64,000 bases of DNA from JACCZX01 sp963729165 (lineage in GTDB: Bacteria; Pseudomonadota; Gammaproteobacteria; Burkholderiales; Burkholderiaceae_F): assembly GCA_963729165.1 (NCBI GenBank), contig CAVSMM010000008.1, positions 1 through 64,000 of the forward strand. Reading direction: 5' to 3'. Positions 32,135 to 40,903 of the stretch are shown here, in pieces. A program made the position numbers and the translations under genes. The notes below the pieces were generated by a model. It made no database searches. It was given only the letters and a program-made list of their open reading frames with translations, and was not told the DNA's origin. Each line of letters begins with the position of its first letter. The stretch's first letter is position 1.

Positions 32135-32353
32135 TTAGCGAACCAGCGCAACCTGCTCGGGGGCCGTGCGCTTGGCCGTCGGCGCAACTCGCTCACCCAC
32201 GATGACGACTCGTTCCATCTGGATCGTCGGCATCGTGACGGCTTGTTGCACTGCTGGCCCAGCTGACAGTTCCTGGACACCTACCACCGCCGCCAGTGCG
32301 AGTGCGCTGACCGTGGCAGCAAAGAACAGCGTGGTTTCGAATTTCGTGATCAT
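32135..32353 (-). CDS. Small exported or anchored protein with MPTIxMERVVI motif (copy 1)
   Basis: 72 residues. A hydrophobic segment (TTLFFAATVSALALAAVVGV) is followed by a short tail containing MPTIQMERVVIVGERVAPTA and a basic end. A ribosome-binding site (AGGAG) precedes the ATG at 32353, and a terminator follows, so this is a real monocistronic gene. The central motif recurs in another small gene at 43477-43644. The segment ERVVIVGER resembles the start of TonB-receptor plug domains (DRVEITGS in this window). I do not know a function. Confidence 0.7.
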   Translation of the reverse strand: MITKFETTLFFAATVSALALAAVVGVQELSAGPAVQQAVTMPTIQMERVVIVGERVAPTAKRTAPEQVALVR

Positions 32354-32547
32354 GGCCTGCTCCTAAGACATTGCGTAATTTGTCGATGGACGCAATGTAG
32401 GCAGTTCAACCACCGCAGGCCACGCGTTTGCGATGAAGTGCAGGAAAGCCGGCGTAGGTTGCATTTTGCAGGGGCGGACGGGGACGAAACCGCCGATAGC
32501 GCGACGAATCGCCGCCTCCGGCGGCTCATCGCACCGAGCGGCGAGGC

Positions 32548-33616
32548 CTAGCCCTCTTCGCCGCGCTTCATTCTCATTCGCTGTTCCGCTGTACGGTGTC
32601 GAATTTTCCACATTGACAACTGCTCGCGTCGCTGCAGCGGGGTTAACGTTTCGCGGCGAATTTCTCGCAGCAGCTTCTGATAGTTGACAAGGCGATCCGC
32701 TGTGACACCGGCGCGTACCGCACATCCAGGCTCGTCGCGGTGTCCGCAATCGCGAAAGCGGCATTGCTCGGCAAGGGCCTGGATGTCGTCGAATGTCGCT
32801 GCCAGATCGTCCTCATCGATATCCGGCCGTAGCCCGCGCAATCCCGGCGTGTCGATCACGCAGGCGCCCGCGGGCAATCGATGCAGTGAGCGCGAAGTGG
32901 TCGTATGCCGGCCACGGCTGTCATCTTCCCGCACGGCGCCCGTGTCCTGCACTTGTACGCCGAGCAGTGTGTTGGTCAGCGTGGACTTTCCGGCACCGGA
33001 CGAGCCGAGCACGACGGTGGTCTGGCCTGCGCCGAGGTAGGGCGCGAGATCGATTGCGGTGATCGCTGCTCGCGCATCGACGGCGTGTACAGCGATGTCG
33101 CGCGGCAACCGTTCGCGCAGCGCATCGAGCCGCGTCTCAAGGTCATTGCATAGATCGCGCTTGGTCAAGATCACGATCGGCCAGATGCCCGCCGGTTTGA
33201 CCATCGCGAGGTAACGCTCAAGCCGGCGCAGATTGAAGTCGCCGTCAAGGCCCATCACCAGCATGGCGCTATCGACGTTGGTCACGAGCGGTTGGCGTGC
33301 GCCCGATGAATTGCGTCGCACGACTTGCGTGAATGGGACCATTCGCTGGTGGACCCACAGCGTTTTGTGCACGTCGTGTTGCACCGACGAGCCAGTCACC
33401 CACCGCCAGTGCGTCACCGGTCTCAAGCAGCGCGCGCAACAGTCCCGGCAGCGGCCGCGCGAGATGCTCGTGTGCGCCGTCCGTCACGCGCACGGTTTCG
33501 CGATGCACTTCTATCAATCGCATCGGCGCGCCAGGCCCGCCGATCGCGGCCATCGACTGCGCGATGGCCGGCGTGAAACCGATCGGCCGTAGCCGATCCA
33601 TCAAAGTCGTATCCAT
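32548..33616 (-). CDS. rsgA: Ribosome small-subunit GTPase RsgA (frameshifted)
   Basis: Circularly permuted GTPase that aids 30S maturation. The N-terminal OB domain (RLRPIGFTPAIAQSMAAIG ... GDWLVG) lies in one frame. After a break near 33385 the GTPase follows, with the permuted order TKRDLC (G4), then GSSGAGKSTLTNTLLG (G1) and DTPGLRGL (G3). The C-terminal zinc motif is CRFRDCGHRDEPGCAV. All functional motifs are intact. The start ATG 33616 gives a normal RsgA length of about 355 residues. The gene is monocistronic here. Confidence 0.94.
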
Positions 33617-34021
33617 GTGTTCCGAATCCTCGAGACAATGCGCTGCGAAAACGACGCGTGCAGAAGCACGCGCTTCGTATCAACGTGGAGTGTCGCGGCC
33701 GCTTGCGCGGCGCAAGAATCGGAAAAGCCCGAGTCAGCGCTGGTGCGGCCGACTAGCGAACAAGATCAGTTTTTCTCATGGCGCCTCCTGGATGAAGCGC
33801 GCTCGATCGAGCGAGGGCGGAAGCTTGGCGGAAAGCGGCCTTGCGGTCAATAACGAAAATTCACTTCACTAGCACGTGTCTGTGATGGTCCGCTCCCACC
33901 AGCCGGAAAATGTTCTCGTAAAGGACCGCTGACGCCGGAGACCGAGACTCCCGCCGTTCTGACCTCCTGCGTTCAATTGATCCAGAACGTGGAGCCCGCA
34001 CGGCACAATGCAAAGTCATGA
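33617..34021. other. Intergenic region without recognised genes
   Basis: Lies between the divergent rsgA and arfB. Reading frames crossing it have no family resemblance, and the longest is the antisense continuation of rsgA. It presumably holds both promoters. Confidence 0.5.
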
Positions 34022-34436
34022 ATGCGCCCCTCCATTGCCTATCAGCTGCGCGAAGACGAGATCGAACTATCCGCAATCCGCGCTCAGGGTGCGGGCGGGC
34101 AGAACGTCAACAAAGTATCGAACGCGATTCACCTGCGTTTCGATATTCGCGCGTCGTCACTACCCGACTGAATCAAGCAGCGATTGCTTGACGAAACGCG
34201 ACCAGCGCATCACCGATGACGGCGTGGTCGTCATCAAGGCGCAATCCTTCCGCAGCCTGGAAAAGAATCGCGAAGATGCGCTCGCGCGGCTCGACTCTCT
34301 CGTCGCGACCGCGGCTGTCGATTGCACGCAAGCGCCGTCCAACGAAGCCAACCGCTGCGTCGCAGAAAAAGCGGGTTGAGTCGAAAGTGCGGCGCGGGCA
34401 GATCAAGGCCCTGCGCCGGGGCGCATTGACGACTAG
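34022..34436 (+). CDS. arfB: Alternative ribosome-rescue factor ArfB (YaeJ), frameshifted
   Basis: Peptidyl-tRNA hydrolase that rescues stalled ribosomes without a stop codon. The start MRPSIAYQLREDEIEL leads to the catalytic RAQGAGGQNVNKVSNAIHLR with the GGQ motif. A TGA follows LPD, and the frame changes near 34190. Sequence resumes RDQRITDDGVVVIKAQSFRS and LEKNREDALARLDSL. After a second change the basic ribosome-channel tail RRPTKPTAASQKKRVESKVR RGQIKALRR is seen, ending at 34436. Length and motif order are normal for ArfB, so one gene with errors or early decay is present. Confidence 0.88.
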
Positions 34437-34437
34437 G

Positions 34438-35061
34438 TCAAACGAAGTACATCACGGTCACGAAGTGACTCGCGCTGCCGCCCATCACGAATAGGTGCCA
34501 GATGCCGTGCGCGTATCGCCAGCGGCGGTCGTTCAAGTAGAACACGATGCCGGCGGTGTACAGCGCGCCACCCGCGGCCAGCCAACTGATGCCTTCGACG
34601 CCCAGCTTGTCGATCAGCGGGACCAACGCCGTAACGCCAATCCAGCCCATGATCAGATACGGAATGGGCGAAGGATCTCCGCCATCGTTGCGTTGCCAGG
34701 TCTTGAACATTCCATAGAGCGCCATCGCCCAGATCGCCGCAAACAACGTCCAGCCAAACGGACCGCGCAGGCTGACCAGCATGAAGGGCGCATAGCTGGC
34801 GGCGATCAATACATAGATCGCGGCGTGATCGATCTTGCGCAGCACGATCTTCGCTCGGCCACGAAACGAGTGGTACAGGGTCGAAGCGGCGTACAGCAAA
34901 ACGAGGCCGGCTCCGAATGCGCTGAACGCGATGATCTTCCAGATATCGCCTTGTTCACTGGCTTGTCCGATCAACACAGCAGCGCCTGCAATCGCGAGCG
35001 CGGTACCGGCCAGGTGCGTCAGGCTGTTGAAACGTTCGCCGTAATACATGCACGCAAACAT
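34438..35061 (-). CDS. Haemolysin III-family (PAQR-like) membrane protein, TrhA/YqfA
   Basis: Seven-helix membrane protein of about 205 residues. The family landmarks are YGERFNSLTHLAGTALAIAG, YAASTLYHSFRGRAKIVLRK, IDHAAIYVLIAASYAPFMLV and YAHGIWHLFVMGGSASHFVT, with the conserved His/Asp/Ser metal-site residues of the PAQR superfamily (HS, DHA, WHLFVMGGSASH). E. coli and Bacillus members affect membrane energetics and lipid homeostasis. Starts at 35061 or 35049 suit the family better than the longest frame (35139). It is convergent with arfB, two bases apart. Confidence 0.9.
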   Translation of the reverse strand: MFACMYYGERFNSLTHLAGTALAIAGAAVLIGQASEQGDIWKIIAFSAFGAGLVLLYAASTLYHSFRGRAKIVLRKIDHAAIYVLIAASYAPFMLVSLRGPFGWTLFAAIWAMALYGMFKTWQRNDGGDPSPIPYLIMGWIGVTALVPLIDKLGVEGISWLAAGGALYTAGIVFYLNDRRWRYAHGIWHLFVMGGSASHFVTVMYFV

Positions 35062-35179
35062 AACGTCTTCGCGTGACCTTCCAGTCGGGGAAAAGCACTT
35101 AAAACGCCGGCAGCCGGGTGCCGTGCGATTAACCCGCAAATCGACGGTTTAAGGCTAAAGCGGCGGCAAGGGTGCCGCT

Positions 35180-35344
35180 TTAGGCAGCGGTGCCTGTGTC
35201 GGGCGGGGTGGGCTGGCTCTGCTGATCGACGGGCGCTGGTTCGTCCGGAGCGCGCTGTACTTTGCGCTGACGCTTCTCGTCCTGCTTTTTCTTACGCGCG
35301 ATCTCGCGCTGGCGCTTCTCAAATGAATAGTTTGGCTTGGCCAG
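35180..35344 (-). CDS. Small basic conserved protein (LAKPNYSFEKRQRE) with a CTG start
   Basis: 54 residues, LAKPNYSFEKRQREIARKKK then QDEKRQRKVQRAPDEPAPVD and an acidic/Pro-rich end. I recall the sequence MAKPNYSFEKRQRExxKKKK as a widespread small betaproteobacterial protein of unknown function. The codon for the first residue is CTG and no ATG/GTG/TTG is in frame nearby. GAGGAG lies 6 bases upstream, which supports CTG initiation or a single-base difference. It is too short for routine gene calls. The highly charged helix suggests nucleic-acid or ribosome contact, which is an inference. Confidence 0.75.
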   Translation of the reverse strand: MAKPNYSFEKRQREIARKKKQDEKRQRKVQRAPDEPAPVDQQSQPTPPDTGTAA

Positions 35345-35585
35345 GAAAGTCTCCTCGAACAGAATGGCGGCCGAAGCTTACCGCGGCGCGGTCAAATGCG
35401 CGCATATCACGGGAAAGCGCCCTGAAGGCATCGTGATTGCCCGGGCAGGCACAGTGCTCGCGTTAGCGAGCGCTTGCGCCTCTTTGTAAACCGGAGAGTG
35501 AACGGCTGCGTTAGCCTACGGTCTTAGGCGCCCCTGAGCGCCTGGATGTAATTCGCAATGCATTCGACTATAAGGGAGACGATTG

Positions 35586-36137
35586 ATGAATCGAGTCAAT
35601 GTGCGCACGTTGGCGCATGCAGGAGCATTCGCCGCCGCCGTATTGCTGGCGAGTTCGGCTGTCGCAGTCACCAAGGACGAGTATCGCGCTACGAAGGATC
35701 GCATCGGCGCCGACTACAAGGCGGCCAAAGCGAAGTGCGATGCGTTATCCGGGCAACCGAAAAACGTGTGCGTAGCCGAAGCGAAAGCTGCTGAAAAACG
35801 CGCCAAGGCACGCGCTGAAGCCGACTACGAGAACACGCCAAAAGCGCGCGAAAAAGCCGTGATCGCCGATGCCGAGGCAACCTACATGGTGGCCAAAGAG
35901 CAGTGTGCGGCCAAGACCGGTAACGACAAGGACGTTTGCGTGAAAGCTGCGAAAGCTGCTGAAACAAAGGCCAAGGCAGATGCCAAAGCCGCGCGCAAAA
36001 CGACCGTCGCCAAGGCCGATGCCAAGGACACGAAGCGTGATGCGGATTACAAAGTTGCGCGTGAAAAGTGCGACCCGCTGACCGGCGCTGCGAAAGACAA
36101 GTGCGTTGCCGATGCAAAGGCCAAATACGCGCAGTAG
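35586..36137 (+). CDS. Exported Lys/Ala-rich protein with three Cys-pair repeats
   Basis: 183 residues with a signal peptide (AGAFAAAVLLASSAVA). Three copies of a unit follow: DYKAAKAKCDALSGQPKNVC, then TYMVAKEQCAAKTGNDKDVC and DYKVAREKCDPLTGAAKDKC. Each is followed by VxxAKA-type helix, separated by long charged helices. Each unit holds two cysteines 11 residues apart, so three disulfide-stapled helical hairpins are likely in the periplasm. AGGGAG upstream supports ATG 35586. Similar proteins occur in Burkholderiales as hypotheticals. It is monocistronic, with a terminator 32 bases after the stop. Confidence 0.75.
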   Translation: MNRVNVRTLAHAGAFAAAVLLASSAVAVTKDEYRATKDRIGADYKAAKAKCDALSGQPKNVCVAEAKAAEKRAKARAEADYENTPKAREKAVIADAEATYMVAKEQCAAKTGNDKDVCVKAAKAAETKAKADAKAARKTTVAKADAKDTKRDADYKVAREKCDPLTGAAKDKCVADAKAKYAQ

Positions 36138-36168
36138 TTAGAGATGTTTTTTCATTCGATGAGAAATC

Positions 36169-36194
36169 GGCACGTCACGGCGTGCCTTTTTTTT
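36169..36194 (+). terminator. Intrinsic terminator after the Cys-pair repeat protein
   Basis: GGCACG pairs with CGTGCC over TCACGG and is followed by eight T. Confidence 0.75.
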
Positions 36195-36304
36195 GCGCCT
36201 CACCCACACTAAGGAGCGCCTACCGGGTGACAGGCCCGCCACTGCAGCCTAAGCTGGTCGCATTCAAGAATCACGAACCACGCCGAAAAATCAGGAGACT
36301 CGTC

Positions 36305-37258
36305 ATGAAGCGTTGTGTGAAGCCGCTCAGCACTATTGCTTTTGTACTCGCTGCGTCTGCAGCTTTGGCGCAACCTTGTCCCGAAAAGAACGTTCTGTAT
36401 TGGCAGGCGTTTCCTCCCGGCGGAGAGTCCGATCTGTCGGCTCGACACCAGCAGGTCGTATTGAAGAAGAAGTGTCCGGCCATCGATACGATCATTCAAT
36501 ATAAAGCGGGTGCAGGCGGTGGTTTGATGTGGGCGCAGATGAATGCGCTTCCGGCCGACGGTCTGAATATCGTGGGCGTCAATTTGCCGCATATCGTCTT
36601 TCAGCCGCTCGAGGGACAGGTTCAGTACAAGACGGAAGACGTCACGCCTGTGTACTGGTTTCACTACACCCCTGATGCACTGATAGTGCGCGACCAGAGT
36701 CCGATCAAGTCATTCGCCGATTTCGTCAAGTTCGCGAAAGAAAATCCTTCGAAACTCAGCCTTGGCGGATCGGGCCTGAATTCAGCCAACCATGCCGCGC
36801 ATGAGCGGCTGAACGCCGCGTTTGGGATCAAGACAACTTACATTCCCTTCAAAGGCACCGGCGACCTGACGACCTCGGTATTTGCCGGGCACGTCGACGG
36901 CGCGATGAGCTACACGGCGTTCGCCGTCAACAACAAGGGCAAACTGCGCGCGCTTGCAGTTGCGATGGACCAGCGTCATCCGCTGCTGCCCGATGTGCCG
37001 ACCTTCAAGGAGCTCGGCGTCGACTGGATTGACGGCGCCTATCGCGGCATCGGAATGCCGAAGTCCTCGACCGCCGAACAGCGCAAGCGCATGTCCGATC
37101 TGTGGGCCGCGCTGAACAACGACCCCGAGATGAAGGATCTGGCAGCGAAAAGCGGTTTCGAGCTGGTCAACGTCGGCGTCGATCAGATGGACGCCTTCAT
37201 GAAAGAGCGCGTGAAGATCTACACCGACGGCGCCAAACGAATGGGCTTGGCTAAGTGA
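36305..37258 (+). CDS. Bug/TctC-family periplasmic binding protein (orphan)
   Basis: 317-residue solute-binding protein of the tripartite tricarboxylate transporter type. It has a signal peptide (KPLSTIAFVLAASAALAQ), LYWQAFPPGGESDLSARHQQ replacing the usual VPFAPGGxxDxxAR loop, YKAGAGGGLMWAQM, LSLGGSGLNSANHAAHERLN, YIPFKGTGDLTTSVFAGHVD and LPDVPTFKELGVDW. ATG 36305 follows TCAGGAGA. Two extra cysteines near the mature N-terminus (QPCPEKN and KKKCPAI) are unusual. No permease is adjacent on this strand. It may use the TctAB encoded 600 bases further on, as Bug proteins often do. Confidence 0.87.
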   Translation: MKRCVKPLSTIAFVLAASAALAQPCPEKNVLYWQAFPPGGESDLSARHQQVVLKKKCPAIDTIIQYKAGAGGGLMWAQMNALPADGLNIVGVNLPHIVFQPLEGQVQYKTEDVTPVYWFHYTPDALIVRDQSPIKSFADFVKFAKENPSKLSLGGSGLNSANHAAHERLNAAFGIKTTYIPFKGTGDLTTSVFAGHVDGAMSYTAFAVNNKGKLRALAVAMDQRHPLLPDVPTFKELGVDWIDGAYRGIGMPKSSTAEQRKRMSDLWAALNNDPEMKDLAAKSGFELVNVGVDQMDAFMKERVKIYTDGAKRMGLAK

Positions 37259-37268
37259 GCACCGAAGC

Positions 37269-37778
37269 TCAGTACTTGCCCATGTAGTCGCCCTTACCGA
37301 GCTCCAGGCCGTTGTGACGTAACAGCGCGTACGCGGTCGTGACGTGAAAGAAAAATTGCGGCAAGCCGTAGCTCAGCAGGTACGTCTGGCCGTCGAAACG
37401 TCTTTCCTTCGGAGTTCCAGGCCGCGTGACGATCTCGCGCGATTCGCTGTTGTCGAATTGCGTTGGTGATAGGCCGCCGATAAAGCTCACGGTCTTCTCG
37501 ATCAAGGCCTGCAGATCGGCGAAACTCTTCTCAGTGTCTGGAGACGACGGCACTTCGACGCCGGCGAGCCGCGCCGACACGCCGCGTGCGAAATCGCATG
37601 CAATCTGCACCTGCCGTCGCAGCGGAAACATGTCGGGAAACAGCCGGGCTTGCAGCAGCGCGTCGGCGTCGATTTTGCGTTGCTCGACATGAGACTCGGC
37701 TTTTTGCAGCAACGCGCTCAAACTTCCGAGCATCTGCGTGAATACGGGAACGGAGGCGGCGTGCATTGAGATCGACAT
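37269..37778 (-). CDS. DUF1993-family protein
   Basis: 169 residues, four-helix DinB-like fold expected. The start MSISMHAASVPVFTQMLGSL and the segments RLFPDMFPLRRQVQIACDFA, FIGGLSPTQFDNSESREIV, YLLSYGLPQFFFHVTTAYAL and LLRHNGLELGKGDYMGKY are typical of DUF1993. The conserved His of the C-terminal helix (FFFHVTTAY) is kept. The longest frame starts at 37850 but overlaps tctA, and the family start is 37778. Function unknown. Confidence 0.85.
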   Translation of the reverse strand: MSISMHAASVPVFTQMLGSLSALLQKAESHVEQRKIDADALLQARLFPDMFPLRRQVQIACDFARGVSARLAGVEVPSSPDTEKSFADLQALIEKTVSFIGGLSPTQFDNSESREIVTRPGTPKERRFDGQTYLLSYGLPQFFFHVTTAYALLRHNGLELGKGDYMGKY

Positions 37779-37830
37779 TCGGTTTAGTCCGGTTGAAAGA
37801 GGTACGCGAAGCATAAGACGTAGAAGCAGG

Positions 37831-39321
37831 TCATTTGGACGCGACAACACGGCGGATAACCTGCGCGAACAGCGGCGCCGTGACGATCATCAGCGTCAAC
37901 ACAATTAACGCTGCGGATATCGGGCGCGTGATGAAGATCGCGAGACTGCCGCGCGACAATGTCATCGACTGGCGCAACGCGGTTTCGAGCATGGGTTCGA
38001 GCACCAGGCCCAGCACCAGCGGTGCGATCGGGAAGTCGTACTTCTTCATCAGATAGCCGACCACACCGAACGCGCTCATGACCCACAGATCGTCGGCGCT
38101 GTTGGCCTGGCTGTAGACGCCGGCGATGCATAACGCCAGGATCACCGGGTAGAGCAGCGTATAGCGGACGCGTAACAGCGTGGCGAACATGCTCGCGAGC
38201 GGCAGGTTCAGCACAAGCAGAATGACGTTACCGACGTACATGCTGGCAATGACGCCCCACACGAGGTCCGCGTTCTTCTGAAACAGCTGCGGCCCCGGCT
38301 GTAGGCCGAACATGATCAGCGCGCCCAGCATGACGGCAGTGGTGCCCGAGCCCGGAATACCCAGCGCAAACATCGGCACCATCGCGCCGGTGGCAGCGGC
38401 GTTGTTGGCCGCTTCGGGTGCTGCGACACCCTCGATCACGCCGGTGCCGAATTTCTCCGGGTGTTTTGATATTTTTTTCTCGGTGGCATAAGCCATGAAC
38501 GAGGCGATCGTGGCGCCGGCGCCCGGAAGCACACCGATGAAGAATCCGATCAAGGTGCCGCGCACGATGGCCCAACGACTCGCGATCCAATCGAGATACG
38601 TCGGCATCAGATTGCGGATGTTGAGCTCGACCTTCGGCGGCTTCAATGCCTGCTCGACACTCGCGAGCACTTCGCCGACGCCGAACAGCGCGACTGCAAG
38701 CACCAGGAAATCGATGCCGTCCATCAGCCACAACTGGCCAAACATGAACCGTGTGTTCCCGACCTGCGGATCGACGCCGATCGTGGCAATCATCAGGCCG
38801 ACGAGCCCCATCATCAGGCCCTTCACGAGATCGCCGCCGACCAACGACAGCGACGTGAGGCCGACCAGTACCAGCGCGAAATATTCGGGCGGCCCGAAGT
38901 ACAGAGCGACAGCGGCGAGTGCCGGCGCCATCAGCATCAGCCCAAGCGTGCCAATCGTGCCCGCCAAGAACGAAGCGATGGCGGCCATGCCCAGTGCCGC
39001 ACCCGCACGTCCATTGCGCGCCATCTGATAGCCGTCCAGGCTGGTCATCACCGTCGATGACTCACCTGGGATGCTGACCAACACGGAAGTGAGCGTGCCA
39101 CCGTACTGCGCGCCGTAGTAGATGCCCGCGAACATGATGATCGAGCCGGTCGCGTCGCCACCAAACGTCAGTGGCAACAGGATCGCGATCGCCGCGGTCG
39201 GCCCGATGCCGGGCAACGCACCGATGACCTGACCGACCAGGACACCGGCCAGGCAGAAGCCGAGGTACTTGAGCTGCAGCAGAACCTGGAAGCCTTGGGC
39301 AAGATGCTCGAGTGCATCCAT
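37831..39321 (-). CDS. tctA: Tripartite tricarboxylate transporter permease TctA
   Basis: Large integral membrane permease of 496 residues, complete. It has the family signatures GALPGIGPTAAIAILLPLTF, GGDATGSIIMFAGIYYGAQY, GGTLTSVLVSIPGESSTVMT, GVLPGAGATIASFMAYATEK and PMFALGIPGSGTTAVMLGAL. It imports a carboxylate with a TctC partner, driven by ion gradients. It is the last gene of the minus-strand cluster tctC-enolase-tctB-tctA, and its start lies 3 bases after the tctB stop. Confidence 0.96.
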   Translation of the reverse strand: MDALEHLAQGFQVLLQLKYLGFCLAGVLVGQVIGALPGIGPTAAIAILLPLTFGGDATGSIIMFAGIYYGAQYGGTLTSVLVSIPGESSTVMTSLDGYQMARNGRAGAALGMAAIASFLAGTIGTLGLMLMAPALAAVALYFGPPEYFALVLVGLTSLSLVGGDLVKGLMMGLVGLMIATIGVDPQVGNTRFMFGQLWLMDGIDFLVLAVALFGVGEVLASVEQALKPPKVELNIRNLMPTYLDWIASRWAIVRGTLIGFFIGVLPGAGATIASFMAYATEKKISKHPEKFGTGVIEGVAAPEAANNAAATGAMVPMFALGIPGSGTTAVMLGALIMFGLQPGPQLFQKNADLVWGVIASMYVGNVILLVLNLPLASMFATLLRVRYTLLYPVILALCIAGVYSQANSADDLWVMSAFGVVGYLMKKYDFPIAPLVLGLVLEPMLETALRQSMTLSRGSLAIFITRPISAALIVLTLMIVTAPLFAQVIRRVVASK

Positions 39322-39324
39322 CAG

Positions 39325-39771
39325 TCAGAATCCCCAAGGGCCTTTGGGCAGCGGCACCTGCAGCCACAGGCGAAACAGTCCAAAGAGAACCGCGACGGTG
39401 CCGATGCTCACGCCGAGCGACGTTCGCCAGGATTCCTTCTCCACTGCTCGCAGCAGAAACAGAAGATAGGCTGACACCGCGACAACGAATCCGAGCTTTT
39501 CGATCACCGCAACGCACACGATCAGACCGAGCGTTACCGCCACGACCTTGCGCCAATGACCGGTGCGCGCAGCGGCAGCAGCGGGTGCGCGCAGGCTCGT
39601 CACGACATGGATGGCGGAAAGGACCAGCAGGCCCACGCCGAGCCAGAGTGGCAGGAAGCCCGAGCCCGGCGCGTAATCGCCCATGTAAGGGAGACCAAGC
39701 GCGGTTGCGATCCACAGCGCTGCGAACAGTCCACATAACAGCCCGGCGACGATTTCGCCGCGCCACGTCAT
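39325..39771 (-). CDS. tctB: Tripartite tricarboxylate transporter small membrane subunit TctB
   Basis: 148 residues with four hydrophobic segments (IVAGLLCGLFAALWIATALG, LPLWLGVGLLVLSAIHVVTS, VVAVTLGLIVCVAVIEKLGF, TSLGVSIGTVAVLFGLFRLW). The usual TctB phrases are YMGDYAPGSGFLPLWLG and LQVPLPKGPWGF. The ATG at 39771 (MTWRGE) overlaps the stop of the enolase gene (39768), so translation is coupled. It probably assists TctA assembly. Confidence 0.92.
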   Translation of the reverse strand: MTWRGEIVAGLLCGLFAALWIATALGLPYMGDYAPGSGFLPLWLGVGLLVLSAIHVVTSLRAPAAAAARTGHWRKVVAVTLGLIVCVAVIEKLGFVVAVSAYLLFLLRAVEKESWRTSLGVSIGTVAVLFGLFRLWLQVPLPKGPWGF

Positions 39772-40901
39772 GCGGTCGATCCCGAAGCGCTCCGTCGAAC
39801 GCGCCGCCAATCCACATCGGCGCCCAGGCCGAGACCCGTCGGAACAGTCATATACCCCGGCTCTGAACGCAGATCGTTGGTGACGATGTCAGCGTGCGTG
39901 CCCATGGGTGCCATCGAGCCGATCTCGCAAGGCATCGCAAGTCCCGACGTACATGCCGCGAACTGAGCTTCCGCGATGGCCGCGAGACCCATTTCAAACA
40001 CGTGGCCGAGGACCGGAGTCAACCCGGCCGACGACAGCATTGCGCAGATCGCACGCGCGCCGTCGAAACCGTGCTTGGTCACCTTGACTTTTACGCGGTC
40101 GGCGGCGCCGAGGCGGATCACATTCATCGCGTCATACGGCGTCGCCACCATGTCGTCGGTCATGATCGGAACTCCGACGTTGCGACGTACCTCGGCCAAC
40201 CCGAGCATGTCGTGGCGCGCCACCGGTTGCTCGATGTGTTCCGGCCGATAGCGCTCGATGGCGCGCGTCAGCCTGATCGCGTCGGCCGCAATGTAATGAT
40301 CATTTGCATCGACTCGCAGCGCCATCGATTCACCGATTGCGGCGCGCACGGCAGCGACCCGGTCGATGTCGGCTTCTACGGTTTCGCCAACCTTGATCTT
40401 GATCGCGAGAAAGCCCGCCTTCAACTGTGCAGCAGCTTCGGTCGCCATCGCGTCCGGCGTCATGATGCCGACGACCGGACCGATCACCGGAACGCGTTGC
40501 AGCAACTGGCCACCGAGGAGATCAGCGATCGGAACCCCGATCGCCTTGGCGTGCAGATCGTAGAGCGCATTGGTGACGGCGGCCTTGGTCCAGACGCGTC
40601 CCTTCAGCGCCATTGCGACAGCTTGTACCGCGCGTGCGCGCTCGCGCACTGGCATGCCAATCAGCGCCGGCGCGACGTAACGCTCAACCGCGCCGACGAT
40701 CTCTTCCAGGAACTCCTCGGGCTTGCCCGGTGGCGCTGAAACGACTTCTGCGTTGCCCTCCAGACCGTCGATGTCGGAGAGCAGACGTAGCACGACCGAA
40801 ACGTGGACGCGCGTGGCGCCCTCGGAAATGCGGAACTCGCGCGTCCCTTCGACCCGCACCGGCACTGCTTCGACGGCGCGGATCGTCGGCGAAGCCACCA
40901 A
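39768..40901 (-). CDS. Enolase-superfamily enzyme, muconate lactonizing/mandelate racemase type
   Basis: 377 residues. Catalytic landmarks in order: KxK acid/base motif AIKIKVGETV (about residues 168-172), metal ligands in RVDANDHY, HIEQPVARHD and IMTDDMVATP, and the second general base in RVKVKVTKHG. This is the MLE-subgroup pattern. The N-terminal capping domain (ISEGATRVHVSVVLRLLSD) is normal. Being sandwiched in a TctABC operon, it probably acts on the imported carboxylate by lactonisation, racemisation or dehydration. The specific substrate cannot be read from sequence. Confidence 0.88.
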   Translation of the reverse strand: MVASPTIRAVEAVPVRVEGTREFRISEGATRVHVSVVLRLLSDIDGLEGNAEVVSAPPGKPEEFLEEIVGAVERYVAPALIGMPVRERARAVQAVAMALKGRVWTKAAVTNALYDLHAKAIGVPIADLLGGQLLQRVPVIGPVVGIMTPDAMATEAAAQLKAGFLAIKIKVGETVEADIDRVAAVRAAIGESMALRVDANDHYIAADAIRLTRAIERYRPEHIEQPVARHDMLGLAEVRRNVGVPIMTDDMVATPYDAMNVIRLGAADRVKVKVTKHGFDGARAICAMLSSAGLTPVLGHVFEMGLAAIAEAQFAACTSGLAMPCEIGSMAPMGTHADIVTNDLRSEPGYMTVPTGLGLGADVDWRRVRRSASGSTA

Positions 40902-40903
40902 CG

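Noticed and set aside
34164..34172. In-frame TGA in arfB that might be read as selenocysteine or a programmed event
   Set aside because: The position is not a redox or catalytic residue in ArfB, the gene also has two frame changes, and no SECIS-like hairpin was seen. Sequence error or decay is simpler.
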